A stretch of DNA of 64,000 nt from Halomonas sp. (lineage in GTDB: Bacteria > Pseudomonadota > Gammaproteobacteria > Pseudomonadales > Halomonadaceae). This document shows positions 9,052 through 23,805 of the stretch, one piece after another (within the stretch, counting starts at the first letter, position 1; every line of letters starts with the position of its first letter). The notes beneath the pieces were generated by a model, which searched no databases, was not told the DNA's origin, and was given only the letters and a program-made list of their open reading frames with translations. A program made the translations under genes and the position numbers. Where the stretch lies: contig JAGYKP010000078.1 of assembly GCA_018401555.1 (NCBI GenBank), forward strand, positions 1-64,000, written 5' to 3'.

Positions 9052-9858
9052 TGACGGGAGCCAGCAAGAGCGCTGCCTTGCCTGGTGGGTGGCTGAGTTT
9101 CGCCTCGCTGGGCAGCGGCAGCAAGGGCAACGCCACCCTGGTCAGCGACGGCGAGACCCACCTGCTGGTGGATTGCGGCTTCACGCTGCGTGAGGCCGAG
9201 CGCCGGCTGGCTCGGCTGGGCCTGCACCCGCGTCAGCTCGATGCACTGCTGGTGACCCATGAGCACGGCGACCATATTCGTGGGGTGGGTCCCCTGGCGC
9301 GTCGCTACGGGGTGCCGGTATGGCTGACCCCGGGCAGCTGGGGCCAGCGGCCGGCTGGGAGAGCTGCCCGAGCGCCACTGGATCACCCCCAGGCGCGGTT
9401 TGCGGTGAAGGGCCTCTGCATCGATCCGGTGACAGTGCCCCATGACGCGCGCGAGCCGGTGCAGTTTCGCATCCAGGGCGGTGGCGGGCGCCACCTGGGG
9501 CTGCTTACCGACCTCGGTCACCCCACCGAGCATGTGGTCCAGGCCTTCGCCGGCTGCGATGCCCTGGTACTCGAGTGCAACCATGACGTCCGCATGCTCG
9601 CCGAGGGGCCCTATCCGCCGCGCCTCAAGCGTCGGGTGGGGGGCGACTGGGGCCATCTGGCCAACACCCAGGCGGTCGACGCTGCTGGCCCGGCTCGGCC
9701 TCGATCGGCTGCAGCACATCGCCTGTTCGCATCTGTCCGAACACAACAACCGTCCCGAGCTGGCCCTGGAAGCCCTGGTGCCGCTGCTCGACGGCGACGA
9801 ATCGCGGCTGATGGTGACCTGCCAGGACGCTGGCCTGGCGTGGCAGGCCATCGCCTGA
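9051..9858 (+). CDS. MBL-fold metallo-hydrolase, YycJ/WalJ-like (frameshifts)
   Basis: Metallo-beta-lactamase fold protein. It starts '[19 protein letters not shown]', typical of the YycJ group, then the metal-binding '[17 protein letters not shown]' (HxHxDH), a later acid in '[12 protein letters not shown]', 'LVLECNHD', and a C-terminal '[11 protein letters not shown]' that supplies further metal ligands. The group includes exonuclease-like enzymes involved in DNA repair; the substrate here is unknown. Frame changes occur near 9350 and 9392 (compensating) and at about 9675. Start overlaps the bamC stop, so it belongs to the dapA-bamC-purC transcription unit. Confidence 0.8.
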
Positions 9859-9898
9859 GCCTGCAACCTTCCACCTGACCAAGCCTCCGGAGGCTTCC

Positions 9899-10612
9899 AT
9901 GGAAAAGCGTCAAGAACTCTACGCCGGCAAGGCCAAGTCGGTCTTTGCCACCGATGACCCGGATCGCGTGATACTCCAGTTCCGCGACGACACCAGCGCC
10001 TTCGATGGCGAGCGCATGGAGTCGCTGGCCCGCAAGGGAATGGTCAACAACCGCTTCAACGCCTTCATCATGGAGACGCTGGCCGAGGCGGGCGTGCCCA
10101 CCCACTTCGAGAAGCGCCTCTCCGATACCGAGAGCCTGGTCAAGGCGCTGGAGATGATCCCGGTGGAGTGCGTGGTACGCAATATCGCCGCCGGTGGCCT
10201 GGTCAAGCGCCTGGGTGTCACCGAGGGTGAGGAGCTCACTCCCCCCACCTTCGAGCTGTTCCTCAAGAACGACGCCCTGCATGATCCCATGATCAACGAG
10301 TCGCTGGCCGAGACCTTCGGCTGGGCGACACCGGAGCAGCTGGCCGAGATGAAGGCGCTGACCTTCAAGGTCAACGCGGTGCTCAAGAAACTGTTCGCCG
10401 ATGGCGGCCTGCTGCTGGTGGACTACAAGCTCGAGTTCGGCCTCTTCCAGGGGCAGATCGTGTTGGGCGACGAGTTCTCCCCGGACGGCTGCCGGCTGTG
10501 GGACGCCAAGACCCGCGAGAAGCTCGACAAGGACCGCTTCCGCCAGGGCCTCGGCGGCGTGATCGAGGCCTACGAGGAGGTAGGGCGGCGCATCGGTGTC
10601 AGCTTCGATTGA
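9899..10612 (+). CDS. purC: Phosphoribosylaminoimidazole-succinocarboxamide synthase
   Basis: SAICAR synthetase of purine synthesis: joins CAIR and aspartate with ATP. 237 residues, the bacterial length, starting '[16 protein letters not shown]'. Conserved blocks include '[12 protein letters not shown]', '[18 protein letters not shown]', '[11 protein letters not shown]' and '[14 protein letters not shown]'. A good ribosome-binding site lies just upstream ('GGAGGCTTCC'). Location after bamC is conserved in gammaproteobacteria. Frame intact. Confidence 0.97.
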   Translation: MEKRQELYAGKAKSVFATDDPDRVILQFRDDTSAFDGERMESLARKGMVNNRFNAFIMETLAEAGVPTHFEKRLSDTESLVKALEMIPVECVVRNIAAGGLVKRLGVTEGEELTPPTFELFLKNDALHDPMINESLAETFGWATPEQLAEMKALTFKVNAVLKKLFADGGLLLVDYKLEFGLFQGQIVLGDEFSPDGCRLWDAKTREKLDKDRFRQGLGGVIEAYEEVGRRIGVSFD

Positions 10613-10664
10613 AGTCGCCGCGTCGCACCAGCGTCACGAAGGACTCTGCTGGACCTCTCGTCGT

Positions 10665-11390
10665 TCAGGCCGGCACGATGTCCAGCACTTCCAGGCGGGT
10701 CGCGCCGTCGCTGGCCGCCACGGCCTGGAAGCGCACGTCCAGGTCGCGCAGGCGCACGCCGTAGCGGCGTGCCTCGCCGCCGTTTCGATAGGCCGGCCGG
10801 GGGTCCTGGCTCAGCACTTCCTCGATCAGCGCGCGTAGCGAGGCAGCGTCCTCCCGCTTTGCCAGGGCCGCCTCGGCCTCGTCGCTGAAGCGAACCGGTA
10901 GCCTGGCGGGCGCCTCGGGGGCGAAGCCTGCGCGGGCCTCGGGCCTGGCCTCGGCCCAGGGCAGGTAGGGCTTGATATCGAGCACCGGGGTGCCGTTCAC
11001 CAGGTCGGCGCCGGCAAGATGCAGCCTGACGCCCTGGCGGGTGTCGATCCCGATCAGCTCGACCAGCGACAGCCCGAGGCGGTTGGGGCGGTGGGTGCTG
11101 CGGCTGGCGAAGACCCCGATCCGGCGGTTGCCCCCGAGGCGCGGCGGCCGCACCAGCGGCGTCCAGCGTTCGGGGCTGTGATGGAAGAGGAAGGTGAGCC
11201 ACAGGTGGCTGAAGGCGTCCAGGCCCCTTACCGCGAGCGGGTCGTCGTAGGGCGGCAGCAACCGGAGTGTGGCGCGAGCCGACGGGGCCAGGCCAGGCTG
11301 GCGGGGCACGCCGAACTTGTCGGGGAAGTCACTCTCGATGACGCCGACAGGCGACAGGGTGACGGCAGGCAGGGGGGCTGGATCGCTCAT
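10665..11390 (-). CDS. trmO: tRNA (N6-threonylcarbamoyladenosine(37)-N6)-methyltransferase TrmO
   Basis: About 241 residues of the TsaA/YaeB (TrmO) family, which methylates t6A37 to m6t6A in threonine tRNAs using S-adenosylmethionine. Landmarks: 'VGVIESDFPDKFGVPRQPGL' at the N-terminus, 'FLFHH', 'GGNRRIGVFASRSTHRPNRLGLS' (interrupting here only for identification of the conserved RxxHRPNxLG signature), 'GTPVLDIKPYLPW', and a C-terminal domain ending 'VLDIVPA'. Start at 11390 (or three codons earlier at 11399). It is divergent from the GNAT gene. Frame intact within this gene; the same frame extends upstream without similarity. Confidence 0.92.
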   Translation of the reverse strand: MSDPAPLPAVTLSPVGVIESDFPDKFGVPRQPGLAPSARATLRLLPPYDDPLAVRGLDAFSHLWLTFLFHHSPERWTPLVRPPRLGGNRRIGVFASRSTHRPNRLGLSLVELIGIDTRQGVRLHLAGADLVNGTPVLDIKPYLPWAEARPEARAGFAPEAPARLPVRFSDEAEAALAKREDAASLRALIEEVLSQDPRPAYRNGGEARRYGVRLRDLDVRFQAVAASDGATRLEVLDIVPA

Positions 11391-11491
11391 GGCGAGCATT
11401 ATGCCTGCTCCCCGGCGGGGCAGCGACAGCAGTTGGCCTGTCGACCGGCGTTGTGTAGTCTTTCGGCAACATTCAGCCTCGTGAGGCCACC

Positions 11492-12891
<1,400 letters not shown>

Positions 12892-12983
12892 TCACTCGCG
12901 GGTTGGCGCCGGCGTGGGGGTGGCCGGGGTGGTCGAGGACGTCCATTATAGGGAATCCACTCCGGTCACGTCAGGGGAGACGC

Positions 12984-13554
12984 ATGGCGATCGAACAGGG
13001 TTGGCTTGCCGAGGCGCGGCAGGGTGCCATCACCCAACTGCGATGAGCGGCCGCAGGACGAGGTGTCGCTGCTGGTGCTGCACTCCATCAGCCTGCCGCC
13101 CGGGGTGTTCGGTGGAGAACACATCGAGCGCCTCTTCACCAATCGCCTCGACCCCGATGCCCACCCCTTCTTCGCGTCCATTCAGGACCTGCGTGTCTCG
13201 GCTCACCTGCTGATTCGCCGCGACGGCGAGTGCGTGCAGTTCGTGCCCTTCCAGCACCGAGCCTGGCACGCCGGCCGCTCCTGCTGGCGCGACGGCGACC
13301 GCTGGCGCCGCGCCCTCAATGACTTCGCCATCGGCATCGAGCTGGAGGGCGATGAAATTTCAGCCTACTCCGGCGCGCAGTATGAGCGCCTGGCCGAGGT
13401 GACCCTCGACCTCTTCGCCGCCTACCCCGCGCTGGATGCATCGCGGGTCACCGGCCACGCGCGAGTAGCGCCGCTGCGCAAGAGCGATCCGGGCCCCGCC
13501 TTCGACTGGGCCTACTATCGCCAGCGGCTTGGTGGGCAAGAGGGTACCGAATGA
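12984..13554 (+). CDS. ampD: 1,6-anhydro-N-acetylmuramyl-L-alanine amidase AmpD (one frameshift)
   Basis: Cytosolic zinc amidase that cuts 1,6-anhydroMurNAc-peptides in cell-wall recycling and so keeps ampC-type beta-lactamase uninduced. The ATG at 12984 starts 'MAIEQGWLAEARQ'; the frame then shifts near 13024-13040 to 'VPSPNCDERP', after which the amidase-2 domain is complete: 'SLLVLHSISLPPGVFGG', 'VSAHLLIRRDGECVQFVPF', 'FAIGIELEG', and the zinc/catalytic C-terminal 'VTGHARVAPLRKSDPGPAFD'. About 190 residues, as expected. Confidence 0.88.
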
Positions 13555-13891
13555 GCCTCCTTGCCAGCGTGCCCTGTTCGAGTCGCTCGCTTGCTTCATA
13601 CGGTAGTTTACTTACATCCTCTTGACCTTCGTCGAGTTTCTGCCCTTTCGAGCCGCTAACTCCTTGTGCTGCGGTGCAGTGTCCAATTATGTGGAAAATC
13701 GTTCCATTCAAACTTGCTTTGGCAGGAGGCGAGGTATACGGTATCTTTCGGCTTGAAACAGCGGTTTTTTCGCGTCGCACGTAATAAAATTACATAAAAT
13801 CACGGGGCGTTAGGCCTCTCTGCAGAGAGGACGCCCTGCTTCCCGCGCTGCCGCGGGCATGCAACATCCATCGTCATTTGGAGAGACGTCT
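13555..13891 (+). promoter_or_regulatory. aceE upstream region with AT-rich patch and leader hairpin
   Basis: About 337 bases without a gene. The stretch at 13740-13800 is AT-rich ('TAATAAAATTACATAAAAT') and is the likely promoter zone of aceEF. A compact hairpin follows at 13804-13836: an inner palindrome 'CCTCTCTGCAGAGAGG' enclosed by 'GGGCGT'/'ACGCCC'. It sits about 55 bases before the aceE start, so it would be in the 5' leader. No T-run follows it. No PdhR-type operator was recognised with confidence. Confidence 0.45.
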
Positions 13892-16571
<2,680 letters not shown>

Positions 16572-16629
16572 TCCGGTGGGGCGGGCGAGTGCCCGCCCCC
16601 TCCAGGCACGATTTGGAAGGAGCGCGACC

Positions 16630-18627
16630 TTGAGTAGCGAAATCATCAAAGTACCGGACATCGGCGGCGATACCGATGTGGAGATCATCGAGATCGCGGT
16701 GTCGGAGGGCGATGTCATCGACGCCGAGGACACCCTGATCACGTTGGAGTCCGACAAGGCCAGCATGGACGTGCCCTCGCCCAAGGGCGGCAAGGTGGTC
16801 AAGGTGCTGGTGAAGGAGGGCGATACCGTCTCCGAGGGTGACGACATCGTCGAACTGGAAGTCGAGGGCGGCGGTGACACCGAGCCGGCAGCCGATTCGG
16901 CCGAGGAGAAGGCAGCGCCGGCGCCCGAGAAGGCCCCGGAGCCCGCCGCCGAGAAGCCGGCGGCGAAGGCCGGCGGCGGCAAGCGTACCGTGGAGATCAC
17001 CGTCCCCGACCTCGGCGGCGACAGCGACGTCGAGGTGATCGAGGTCGCCGTGGCCGAGGGCGACGAGATCGACGAGGAGGCGCCGCTGATCACCCTGGAG
17101 TCCGACAAGGCCTCCATGGACGTGCCCAGCCCCTACCAGGGCAAGCTGGTCTCGCTGTCCGTCAAGGAGGGCGATACCGTCTCCGAGGGCGATGTCATCG
17201 GCACCATGGAGATCTCGGATGCGGGTAGCAGCGAGGATTCCGGCGAGCAGGGCAGCCAGGCGCCCAGCGAAGCCCCGGCTCCCGCGGCGAGCGAGTCTGC
17301 CGACGAGCCGGAAGAGCCGGCGGCCTCCGGCGAGCCTCAGCGCCAGGAAGTTCGTGTTCCGGACCTGGGCGGCGCCAGCGACGTGCCGATCATCGAGGTG
17401 GCCGTGGCCGTAGGTGACGAGGTGGAGGCGGAAGCTCCGCTGATCACCCTGGAGTCCGACAAGGCCTCCATGGACGTGCCGAGCCCGCTCAAGGGCAAGC
17501 TGGTGGAGCTCGCCGTCAAGGAGGGCGACAGTGTCTCCGAGGGTGACCTGATCGGCTATATCGAGACCGCCGCGGCCAAGCCGGCGGCCGGCAAGCCGAG
17601 CGACAGGAAGGCCGAGTCGCCCAGGGCCGAGAAGCCCGCCCCGACCCCCGCCGGTACGCCGAGCCCGGAGGCCGAGATGGCGGCCCACAAGCCCCGCGAC
17701 GGCAAGCTGGTCCACGCCGGCCCCGCGGTGCGCATGCTGGCCCGGGAGCTGGGCGTCGACCTGGCACTGGTCAGGCCCAGTGGCCCGAAGGAGCGCGTGC
17801 TCAAGGAGGACGTCCACGCCTACGTCAAGCAGGTGATGGCCAATCAGGGCAAGGCCCAGGCCAGCGCGGCGGCACCGGCGGCGGCCGGCTCGGGCATTCC
17901 GCCGATCCCGGACCAGGATTTCAGCCAGTTCGGCGAGGTGGAAGAGAAGCCCATGGGGCGCCTGATGAAAATGGGCGCCACCAACCTGCATCGCAGCTGG
18001 GTCAACCTGCCCCACGTCACCCAGTTCGACGAGGCGGACATCACCGAGCTGGAGGCCTTCCGCAAGTCGATGAAGGCCGAGGCGGAGGCCCAGGGCGCCA
18101 AGCTCACGCCGCTGCCCTTCCTGATCAAGGCGTGTGCCTTCGCGCTGCGCCAGTACCCGCAGTTCAACGTCAGCCTGAAGAGCGACGGCGAGACGCTGGT
18201 GCACAAGAAGTACGTGCATATCGGCATCGCCGTGGATACGCCGGACGGCCTGATGGTGCCGGTGATCCGCGACGCCGACAGGAAGTCGCTGATCGACCTG
18301 GCCAAGGAGTCGGTGGAGCTGGCCAAGAAGGCGCAGTCGAAGAAGCTCAAGCGCGAGGAGATGACCGGTGGCTGCTTCACCATCTCCAGCCTGGGCTCCA
18401 TCGGTGGCACCGCCTTCACGCCCATCGTCAACGCCCCGGAGGTGGCCATCCTCGGCATCTCCAAGGCGTCAATGAAGCCGGTGTGGGACGGTGCGGCCTT
18501 CCAGCCGCGGCTGATGATGCCGCTGTGCCTCTCCTATGACCACCGGGCCGTCAATGGTGCCGACGCGGCGCGCTTCACCGCGCTGCTGGGGCAGCTGCTC
18601 ACCGACATCCGTCGGCTGCTGCTCTAG
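16630..18627 (+). CDS. aceF: Dihydrolipoyllysine acetyltransferase, E2 of pyruvate dehydrogenase
   Basis: About 665 residues. Three lipoyl domains are visible, each with the lipoylation site 'ESDKASMDVPSP' (near residues 40, 155 and 280), joined by Ala/Pro/Glu-rich linkers. Next come the peripheral-subunit-binding domain ('AVRMLARELGVDLALVRPSG') and the catalytic domain ending with 'SYDHRAVNGADAARF', which has the active-site His and Asp. I place the start at the TTG at 16630 ('LSSEIIKVPDIGG') because 'AAGGAG' precedes it by 7 bases and the upstream in-frame codons have no similarity. Frame intact. A 12-bp terminator hairpin follows. Confidence 0.95.
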   Translation: MSSEIIKVPDIGGDTDVEIIEIAVSEGDVIDAEDTLITLESDKASMDVPSPKGGKVVKVLVKEGDTVSEGDDIVELEVEGGGDTEPAADSAEEKAAPAPEKAPEPAAEKPAAKAGGGKRTVEITVPDLGGDSDVEVIEVAVAEGDEIDEEAPLITLESDKASMDVPSPYQGKLVSLSVKEGDTVSEGDVIGTMEISDAGSSEDSGEQGSQAPSEAPAPAASESADEPEEPAASGEPQRQEVRVPDLGGASDVPIIEVAVAVGDEVEAEAPLITLESDKASMDVPSPLKGKLVELAVKEGDSVSEGDLIGYIETAAAKPAAGKPSDRKAESPRAEKPAPTPAGTPSPEAEMAAHKPRDGKLVHAGPAVRMLARELGVDLALVRPSGPKERVLKEDVHAYVKQVMANQGKAQASAAAPAAAGSGIPPIPDQDFSQFGEVEEKPMGRLMKMGATNLHRSWVNLPHVTQFDEADITELEAFRKSMKAEAEAQGAKLTPLPFLIKACAFALRQYPQFNVSLKSDGETLVHKKYVHIGIAVDTPDGLMVPVIRDADRKSLIDLAKESVELAKKAQSKKLKREEMTGGCFTISSLGSIGGTAFTPIVNAPEVAILGISKASMKPVWDGAAFQPRLMMPLCLSYDHRAVNGADAARFTALLGQLLTDIRRLLL

Positions 18628-18647
18628 GGCCAGGCTCGCCCTGCCCG

Positions 18648-18675
18648 GACGACGGCGCCTGCGGGCGCCGTCGTC
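18648..18675 (+). terminator. Terminator hairpin after aceF
   Basis: Perfect 12-bp inverted repeat 'GACGACGGCGCC'/'GGCGCCGTCGTC' with a 4-base loop, 20 bases after the aceF stop. Little T-tract follows ('AGTTCC'). Confidence 0.6.
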
Positions 18676-18839
18676 AGTTCCGGCCTCCGTACCCACGACA
18701 AGACCAAAGTGCTAATCGCCCGGAGGTCATTGAAATGCAACGCGCTTTTGTGGCGAAAAGGGGTGCCGCCAGGGCCCGGCGCTTGTGCTGGTCGTGGGCC
18801 GCGGTTATCGTTCCCTTCCCAAGAATTCTTCATTGTTGA

Positions 18840-19524
<685 letters not shown>

Positions 19525-19552
19525 CTCCAGGCGGAACAGGATAAGGCTCCGC

Positions 19553-19663
19553 GGGGCGCCGGGGATAGGCCGAAGAGGAGGTCCTACGCCAGGGATGGCG
19601 TCGGTAGCGTACAGGGATGTATTTACAGCGCCTCCTCGCAGGCCTGTCGCCGGATCAGCCCCG
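19553..19663 (+). repeat. Dispersed ~111-bp repeat, copy A
   Basis: This segment matches, in inverted orientation, 29417-29527 with roughly ten differences over 111 positions counted by eye. The core contains 'GTCGGTAGCGTACAGGGA' and a short open frame reading 'GMASVAYRDVFTAPPRR' in both copies. It lies between adk and the adk terminator. It has no transposase and no obvious terminal inverted repeats; it looks like a small intergenic repeat family. Confidence 0.8.
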
Positions 19664-19679
19664 TTTACCGTAGTATTTG

Positions 19680-19703
19680 GATGGCCCGCTTTTGCGGGCC
19701 ATC
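19680..19703 (+). terminator. Terminator between adk and tsaB
   Basis: Perfect 10-bp stem 'GATGGCCCGC'/'GCGGGCCATC' with a TTTT loop, followed by 'GTCGTTATG'. Typical small terminator, placed after the repeat and before the tsaB promoter. Confidence 0.65.
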
Positions 19704-19734
19704 GTCGTTATGGGCCCGGCCGCGTATAATGGCG

Positions 19735-19740
19735 GCCCGT
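19735..19740 (+). promoter_or_regulatory. -10 element of a tsaB promoter
   Basis: A perfect 'TATAAT' lies 20 bases before the tsaB start and after the preceding terminator. No good -35 hexamer was found at normal spacing. Confidence 0.45.
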
Positions 19741-19760
19741 TTTCCCGAGATGGTGACCCC

Positions 19761-20465
19761 ATGTCGATCCTGCTGGCCCTGGATGCCTCCTCGAGTGCCT
19801 GCTCCGCCGCCCTGCTGCGGCGGCGCCCCGGCGCCGACGACGAACTGCTCTCCCGCTTCGCGCTGACTCCCCGCGAGCATACCCGGCGGCTGCTGCCCAT
19901 GGTCGACGAGGTGCTCGCCGAGGCCGGCGTGCGCCCGGCGGAGCTCGACGCGGTGGCCTATGGTCACGGTCCAGGCTCCTTCACCGGCCTGCGCATCGCC
20001 GCGGGTGCCGCCCAGGGGCTCGCCTACGGCCTCGACCGGCCGCTGATCAGGGTCTCCACCCTGGCGGCCCTGGCCCTGGGCGCCCACCGTCGCCACCACT
20101 TCCGCTGGCTGCTCACCGCCCTGGACGCGCGCATGGGCGAGATCTACGTGGCCGCCTGGCAGTGCCGCGATGGCCTGCCGGAGCGGCTTCTCGACGAGGC
20201 GGTCATGGCGCCCGAGCGGCTGCGCCTGCCCGCCGGACACGACGACCACGACTGGGTCGGGGTCGGGTCCGGCTGGAACCTGCTGGAGCGGATGCCCGCC
20301 CAGGTGCAGGCCGGGCTTGGCCAGCACCTGCCGCAGGTGGAGGCCGACGCCGCGGACATGGCACTGCTGGCCATGCACGAGCTGGAGGCCGGCGGAGGCC
20401 GGGCGGCTCACCTCGCCCAGCCGGTCTATCTGCGCAACGAGGTGGCCTGGAAGAAGGCGAAATGA
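19761..20465 (+). CDS. tsaB: tRNA threonylcarbamoyladenosine biosynthesis protein TsaB
   Basis: Partner of TsaD in making t6A37 on ANN-decoding tRNAs; ASKHA-fold protein without its own catalysis. 234 residues starting '[20 protein letters not shown]', with '[19 protein letters not shown]', '[20 protein letters not shown]' and '[14 protein letters not shown]', all family hallmarks. Its stop overlaps the rsmJ start (ATGA), so the two are translated together. Interesting that trmO, which modifies t6A further, is also in the window (10665-11390). Confidence 0.93.
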   Translation: MSILLALDASSSACSAALLRRRPGADDELLSRFALTPREHTRRLLPMVDEVLAEAGVRPAELDAVAYGHGPGSFTGLRIAAGAAQGLAYGLDRPLIRVSTLAALALGAHRRHHFRWLLTALDARMGEIYVAAWQCRDGLPERLLDEAVMAPERLRLPAGHDDHDWVGVGSGWNLLERMPAQVQAGLGQHLPQVEADAADMALLAMHELEAGGGRAAHLAQPVYLRNEVAWKKAK

Positions 20466-21226
20466 GCGAGCTGCCGCCGGTGGCGGTTCACGACCCGGCG
20501 CTGGCGGCACTGGCCGAGCGCCTGGGGCTGCCCTTCGCGGTCGAGTCCGAGCTGGTCCTGGAGCAGCGCGAGGGCCGCCTGGTGCTGGCCGGCGACGAGA
20601 AGCGCTACGGCCACCCGCTGGCGGTGGAGTTCGCCAGCGGCAGGGCGGCCCATCGGCGCCGCTTCGGCGGCGGTCGGGGGCAACTGGTCGCGCGTGCCTG
20701 CGGGTTCGCCCAGGGGGTGACACCTGCGGTGGTGGATGCCACCGCCGGCCTGGGACGCGACGCCTTCGTGCTGGCCAGCCTGGGGGCTCGGGTGCTGCTG
20801 GTGGAGCGGGTGGCGGCGATCTTCGCCCTGCTCGAGGATGGCCTGGCCAGGACGCTGCTCGATGCCGACACCGCGGAGATCGCCGCGCGCATGCGCCTGG
20901 CCCATGGTGATGCCGCCGGTGATCTCGAGGCCCGGGTGGCCGAGTCCGGCTTCCCGCCCCAGGTGATTCACCTGGACCCGATGTTTCCGCACCGCGACAA
21001 GTCGGCACTGGTCAAGAAGGAGATGCGCCTGTTCCGGACCCTGGCCGGCGACGATGCGGACGCCCCGCGGCTGCTGGAGGCGGCCCTGGATGTGGCGACC
21101 CATCGGGTGGTGGTCAAGCGCCCGCGCAAGGCCCCGCCGATCGAGGGGCCCGCGCCGCGCCACGTCATCGAGGGCAAGACCAGCCGCTATGACCTCTATG
21201 TGCACCGCAGCCTGAAGGCCACGTGA
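20462..21226 (+). CDS. rsmJ: 16S rRNA (guanine(1516)-N(2))-methyltransferase RsmJ
   Basis: 254 residues of the YhiQ/RsmJ family. Conserved segments: '[20 protein letters not shown]' (SAM-binding motif I), '[17 protein letters not shown]', '[20 protein letters not shown]' (catalytic DPMFP motif) and '[12 protein letters not shown]'. It methylates G1516 of 16S rRNA. Start ATG overlaps the tsaB stop by 4 bases. Its 3' end abuts the convergent plsB gene. Frame intact. Confidence 0.93.
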   Translation: MSELPPVAVHDPALAALAERLGLPFAVESELVLEQREGRLVLAGDEKRYGHPLAVEFASGRAAHRRRFGGGRGQLVARACGFAQGVTPAVVDATAGLGRDAFVLASLGARVLLVERVAAIFALLEDGLARTLLDADTAEIAARMRLAHGDAAGDLEARVAESGFPPQVIHLDPMFPHRDKSALVKKEMRLFRTLAGDDADAPRLLEAALDVATHRVVVKRPRKAPPIEGPAPRHVIEGKTSRYDLYVHRSLKAT

Positions 21227-23694
21227 TCAGCCCGCTTCCGTGGCGGCTGACCAGCTGCAGCCGGTGGCGCAGCGCCGGGTCGAACAGCCGCCGCGAGCTC
21301 CGCGGCCGCCTCGCGCAAGCGCTCGTCGAACATCAGCCGTCCCGCGGGATCACGCCACAGCCAGCCTTCCAGCTCCAGACTCTCCACCAGCCTGACGAAC
21401 AGGCGCGTATCGAAGAATTCCGGGGCGTCGAGTCCCGAGAGCAGCGCCAGCCGCTCGGCAAGCAGCCGGCTGTGCTCGGCCAGCTCTTCGGCCGTCAGCT
21501 GCCCCGCCCCGCGCTGGATCAGCACCGCCAGCAGCAGGTAGCCGCGCTGCAGCGATGGCTGCATCAGCTGCCCCAGCAGGTCGCAGGCTCTCGCCGGCCT
21601 CCAGACGGTCGTCGGGCCGCCACCAGCCGCCCCGGGCGTCCGGCTCAAGGAGCCCCAGCTCGACCAGGGTATCGAGCATCGCCGCCAGTGCCTCGCCCAG
21701 CGCCGGTGGGGGAGAGACCATCAGTTCCCGGGCCAGAATCGGCCAGCCCGGGGCCAGCAGGGCCTCCAGTTCGTCCAGATGGTGGTGCGCCTGGTGGCGG
21801 AAGGCGAAGGCGGTGAGACCGGCCAGGGCGTAGAGGTGCAGCACGTTGTTGCGGTACCAGCCCAGCTGGCTGGCCTGCTCGGCATCGGCGAGCAGGATGT
21901 CGCCCAGCGACTGTTCGCGGCGCTGGACCATGCCCAGTGACAGGGCCTGCGCGATCCAGCCGTCGGCGTTCGCCCGCGGGCAGGCTCGCCCGGGCGGCGC
22001 CCGGCATTCGCCGCTGGAGGGCCGCCAGCAGCGCCAGCTGACGCTCCGAGCAGGCTCCTCGATGGCATGGTGCGGCGTGGCCAGCAGCACCAGGGCGACC
22101 AGGTTGACCGGGTTGAGGGCGGCGGCGGCGTTGATGCGCCGGCTCAGGGTCTCGCCCAGGCGTGGCACCATCTCGCCGAGCCACTCGGGCTGGGGAGCGC
22201 GCTCCCTGCGCCAGTGGGTGCCGAGCTCATGGTCCAGGTAGTCGGCCGGACGCGCAGCGGCTCCCTGACGCTCAGGCTCACGCGACCGAAGGGCTGGCGC
22301 AACTTTCCCACGACCCGCAGCAGCGCCAGCGGCGTCTCCTTGCGCTTCCTGCCGCCACGCAGCTCGCGCTGATAGCTGGCACTCTCGATGACCCGTTCGT
22401 AGCCGATATAGACCGGAATGAAGGCCACTGGCCGCGCCTGTCCGGCAGCGTGGCTGCGCAGGAAGGAGCGCAGGGTCATGGCCAGCATGCCGGGGCGCGC
22501 GGGCAGCATGCGGCCGCTGCGCGAGCGGCCGCCTCCATGAAGTACTCCAGCGGGTGCCCGCGAGCGATGAGGCGGTGCAGGTATTCGTTGAATACCGTCG
22601 CGTAGAGGCGATTGTCGCGGAAGCTGCGGCGCAGGAAGAAGGCGCCGCCGCGGCGCAGCAGCGGGCCGATCAGCGGCATGTCCAGGTTGCGCCCGGCGGC
22701 GATATGCGGCGGCATCAGGCCCTCCTGGTAGAGCACGTAGGAGAGCAGCAGGTAGTCGACATGGCTGCGGTGGCAGGGCACGTAGACCAGAGTGTGGTCC
22801 TCGGCCAGCGGCTTGATCGCCGCCAGGCCGCGCACGTCGACACCGTCGTAGAGGCGGTTCCAGAGCCGGCGCAGCAGGCCATCCATGAAGCGCAGCACCG
22901 GGTAGGTCATGTTGGAAGCGATCTCGTGGCCGTAGCGGCGGGCGCGACGCTCCGAGCCGTGCGCGGCCATGCCCACCCTCGCCGGCCAGTTCGTCGATCA
23001 CCCGGCCTACCTCGGGGCTCGCTGCCACCCCCTCGATCAGCGTGCGGCGATGGGAGAGGTCCGGGCCCAGCACCCGGGTGCGCATGCGCCGGAAGTGCAC
23101 GCGCAGCAGGCGGGCCGCCTTGCGATTGGTGAGCGCCGGGTCGCGGCCGTCACACAGCTGGCGCAGCATCAGCGGGGCGCCGAAGTGCACCTCCACGCTG
23201 CGCCGGTTGACCAGCACCGAGAGGGCGCGGCGCAGGCGGCCGGTCAGCTGCCAGTTGTCCGCGGCGACCATCCGCCAGAAGCCGAAGCGCTTGCCCGGTG
23301 CGCGCCCCCAGAAGATGCTGACCGGCACCAGCTGTACCGCGAGTTGCGGGTCGGCCTCTAGGCGTTCGATCAGCGCCGCGAAGGGCGGCACGCCGCGCGC
23401 GGAACGTCGCAGCCTCCGGCGTGGCAGCGGCAACGCCAGGCAGCCGGGAAGTCTCAGGCCGGCGAGGCGTCGGGGCGGTCGGCGGCCGGCAGGCCTGTGG
23501 CGGGAGGTCAGTGCAGCGAGCAGCCAGGTGTCGCTCATTGCCGGCCGGGGCAGCACGTAGACCACCGGCAGGTCCGGGTCGATCCCCAGCTCAGCGGGGC
23601 ACGGCTCGATCAGGCAGCGGCCGAGACCCAGGCGGGCGATCACTGCAGGGTCACCGCGCGCGCAGGGGGTAGGCGCAGGTGTGCAGCAGGCCAT
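21226..23694 (-). CDS. plsB: Glycerol-3-phosphate 1-O-acyltransferase PlsB (several frameshifts)
   Basis: Membrane-associated acyltransferase that starts phospholipid synthesis from acyl-ACP or acyl-CoA. The protein is read through at least four frame changes (about 23450, 22970, 22510, 22210, 21970 and 21590). In order: 'PDLPVVYVLPRPAMSDTWLL', 'VQLVPVSIFWGRAPGK', 'VNRRSVEVHFGAPLML', the catalytic block 'LVYVPCHRSHVDYLLLSYVL' (HX4D), 'RNLDMPLIGPLLRRGGAFF', 'FIPVYIGYERVIE', and the C-terminal 'LGWYRNNVLHLYALAGL'. About 820 residues, normal for PlsB. Start taken at 23694; both ends carry some uncertainty because of indels. PlsB is normally essential unless PlsX/PlsY suffices, so sequence errors are likely. 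Divergent from the cardiolipin-synthase-like gene, another phospholipid enzyme. Confidence 0.85.
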
Positions 23695-23805
23695 CTTCGC
23701 TTTGCCCGGGTGCAGGAAAGGGAGAGGAAAGGCCAGTATAGTCGTCGGGAGTCGCCGGGTCAGCGGCGACTCAGGGGCGTGTGACGAAGCGGACAGGGAT
23801 ACGGC

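Noticed and set aside
16700..17560. Threefold internal repeat in DNA
   Set aside because: It is the three lipoyl domains of AceF, not a mobile or CRISPR repeat.
19595..19650. Mini-frame 'MASVAYRDVFTAPPRR' as a gene
   Set aside because: Lies inside a dispersed repeat without ribosome-binding site; reported as a repeat instead.
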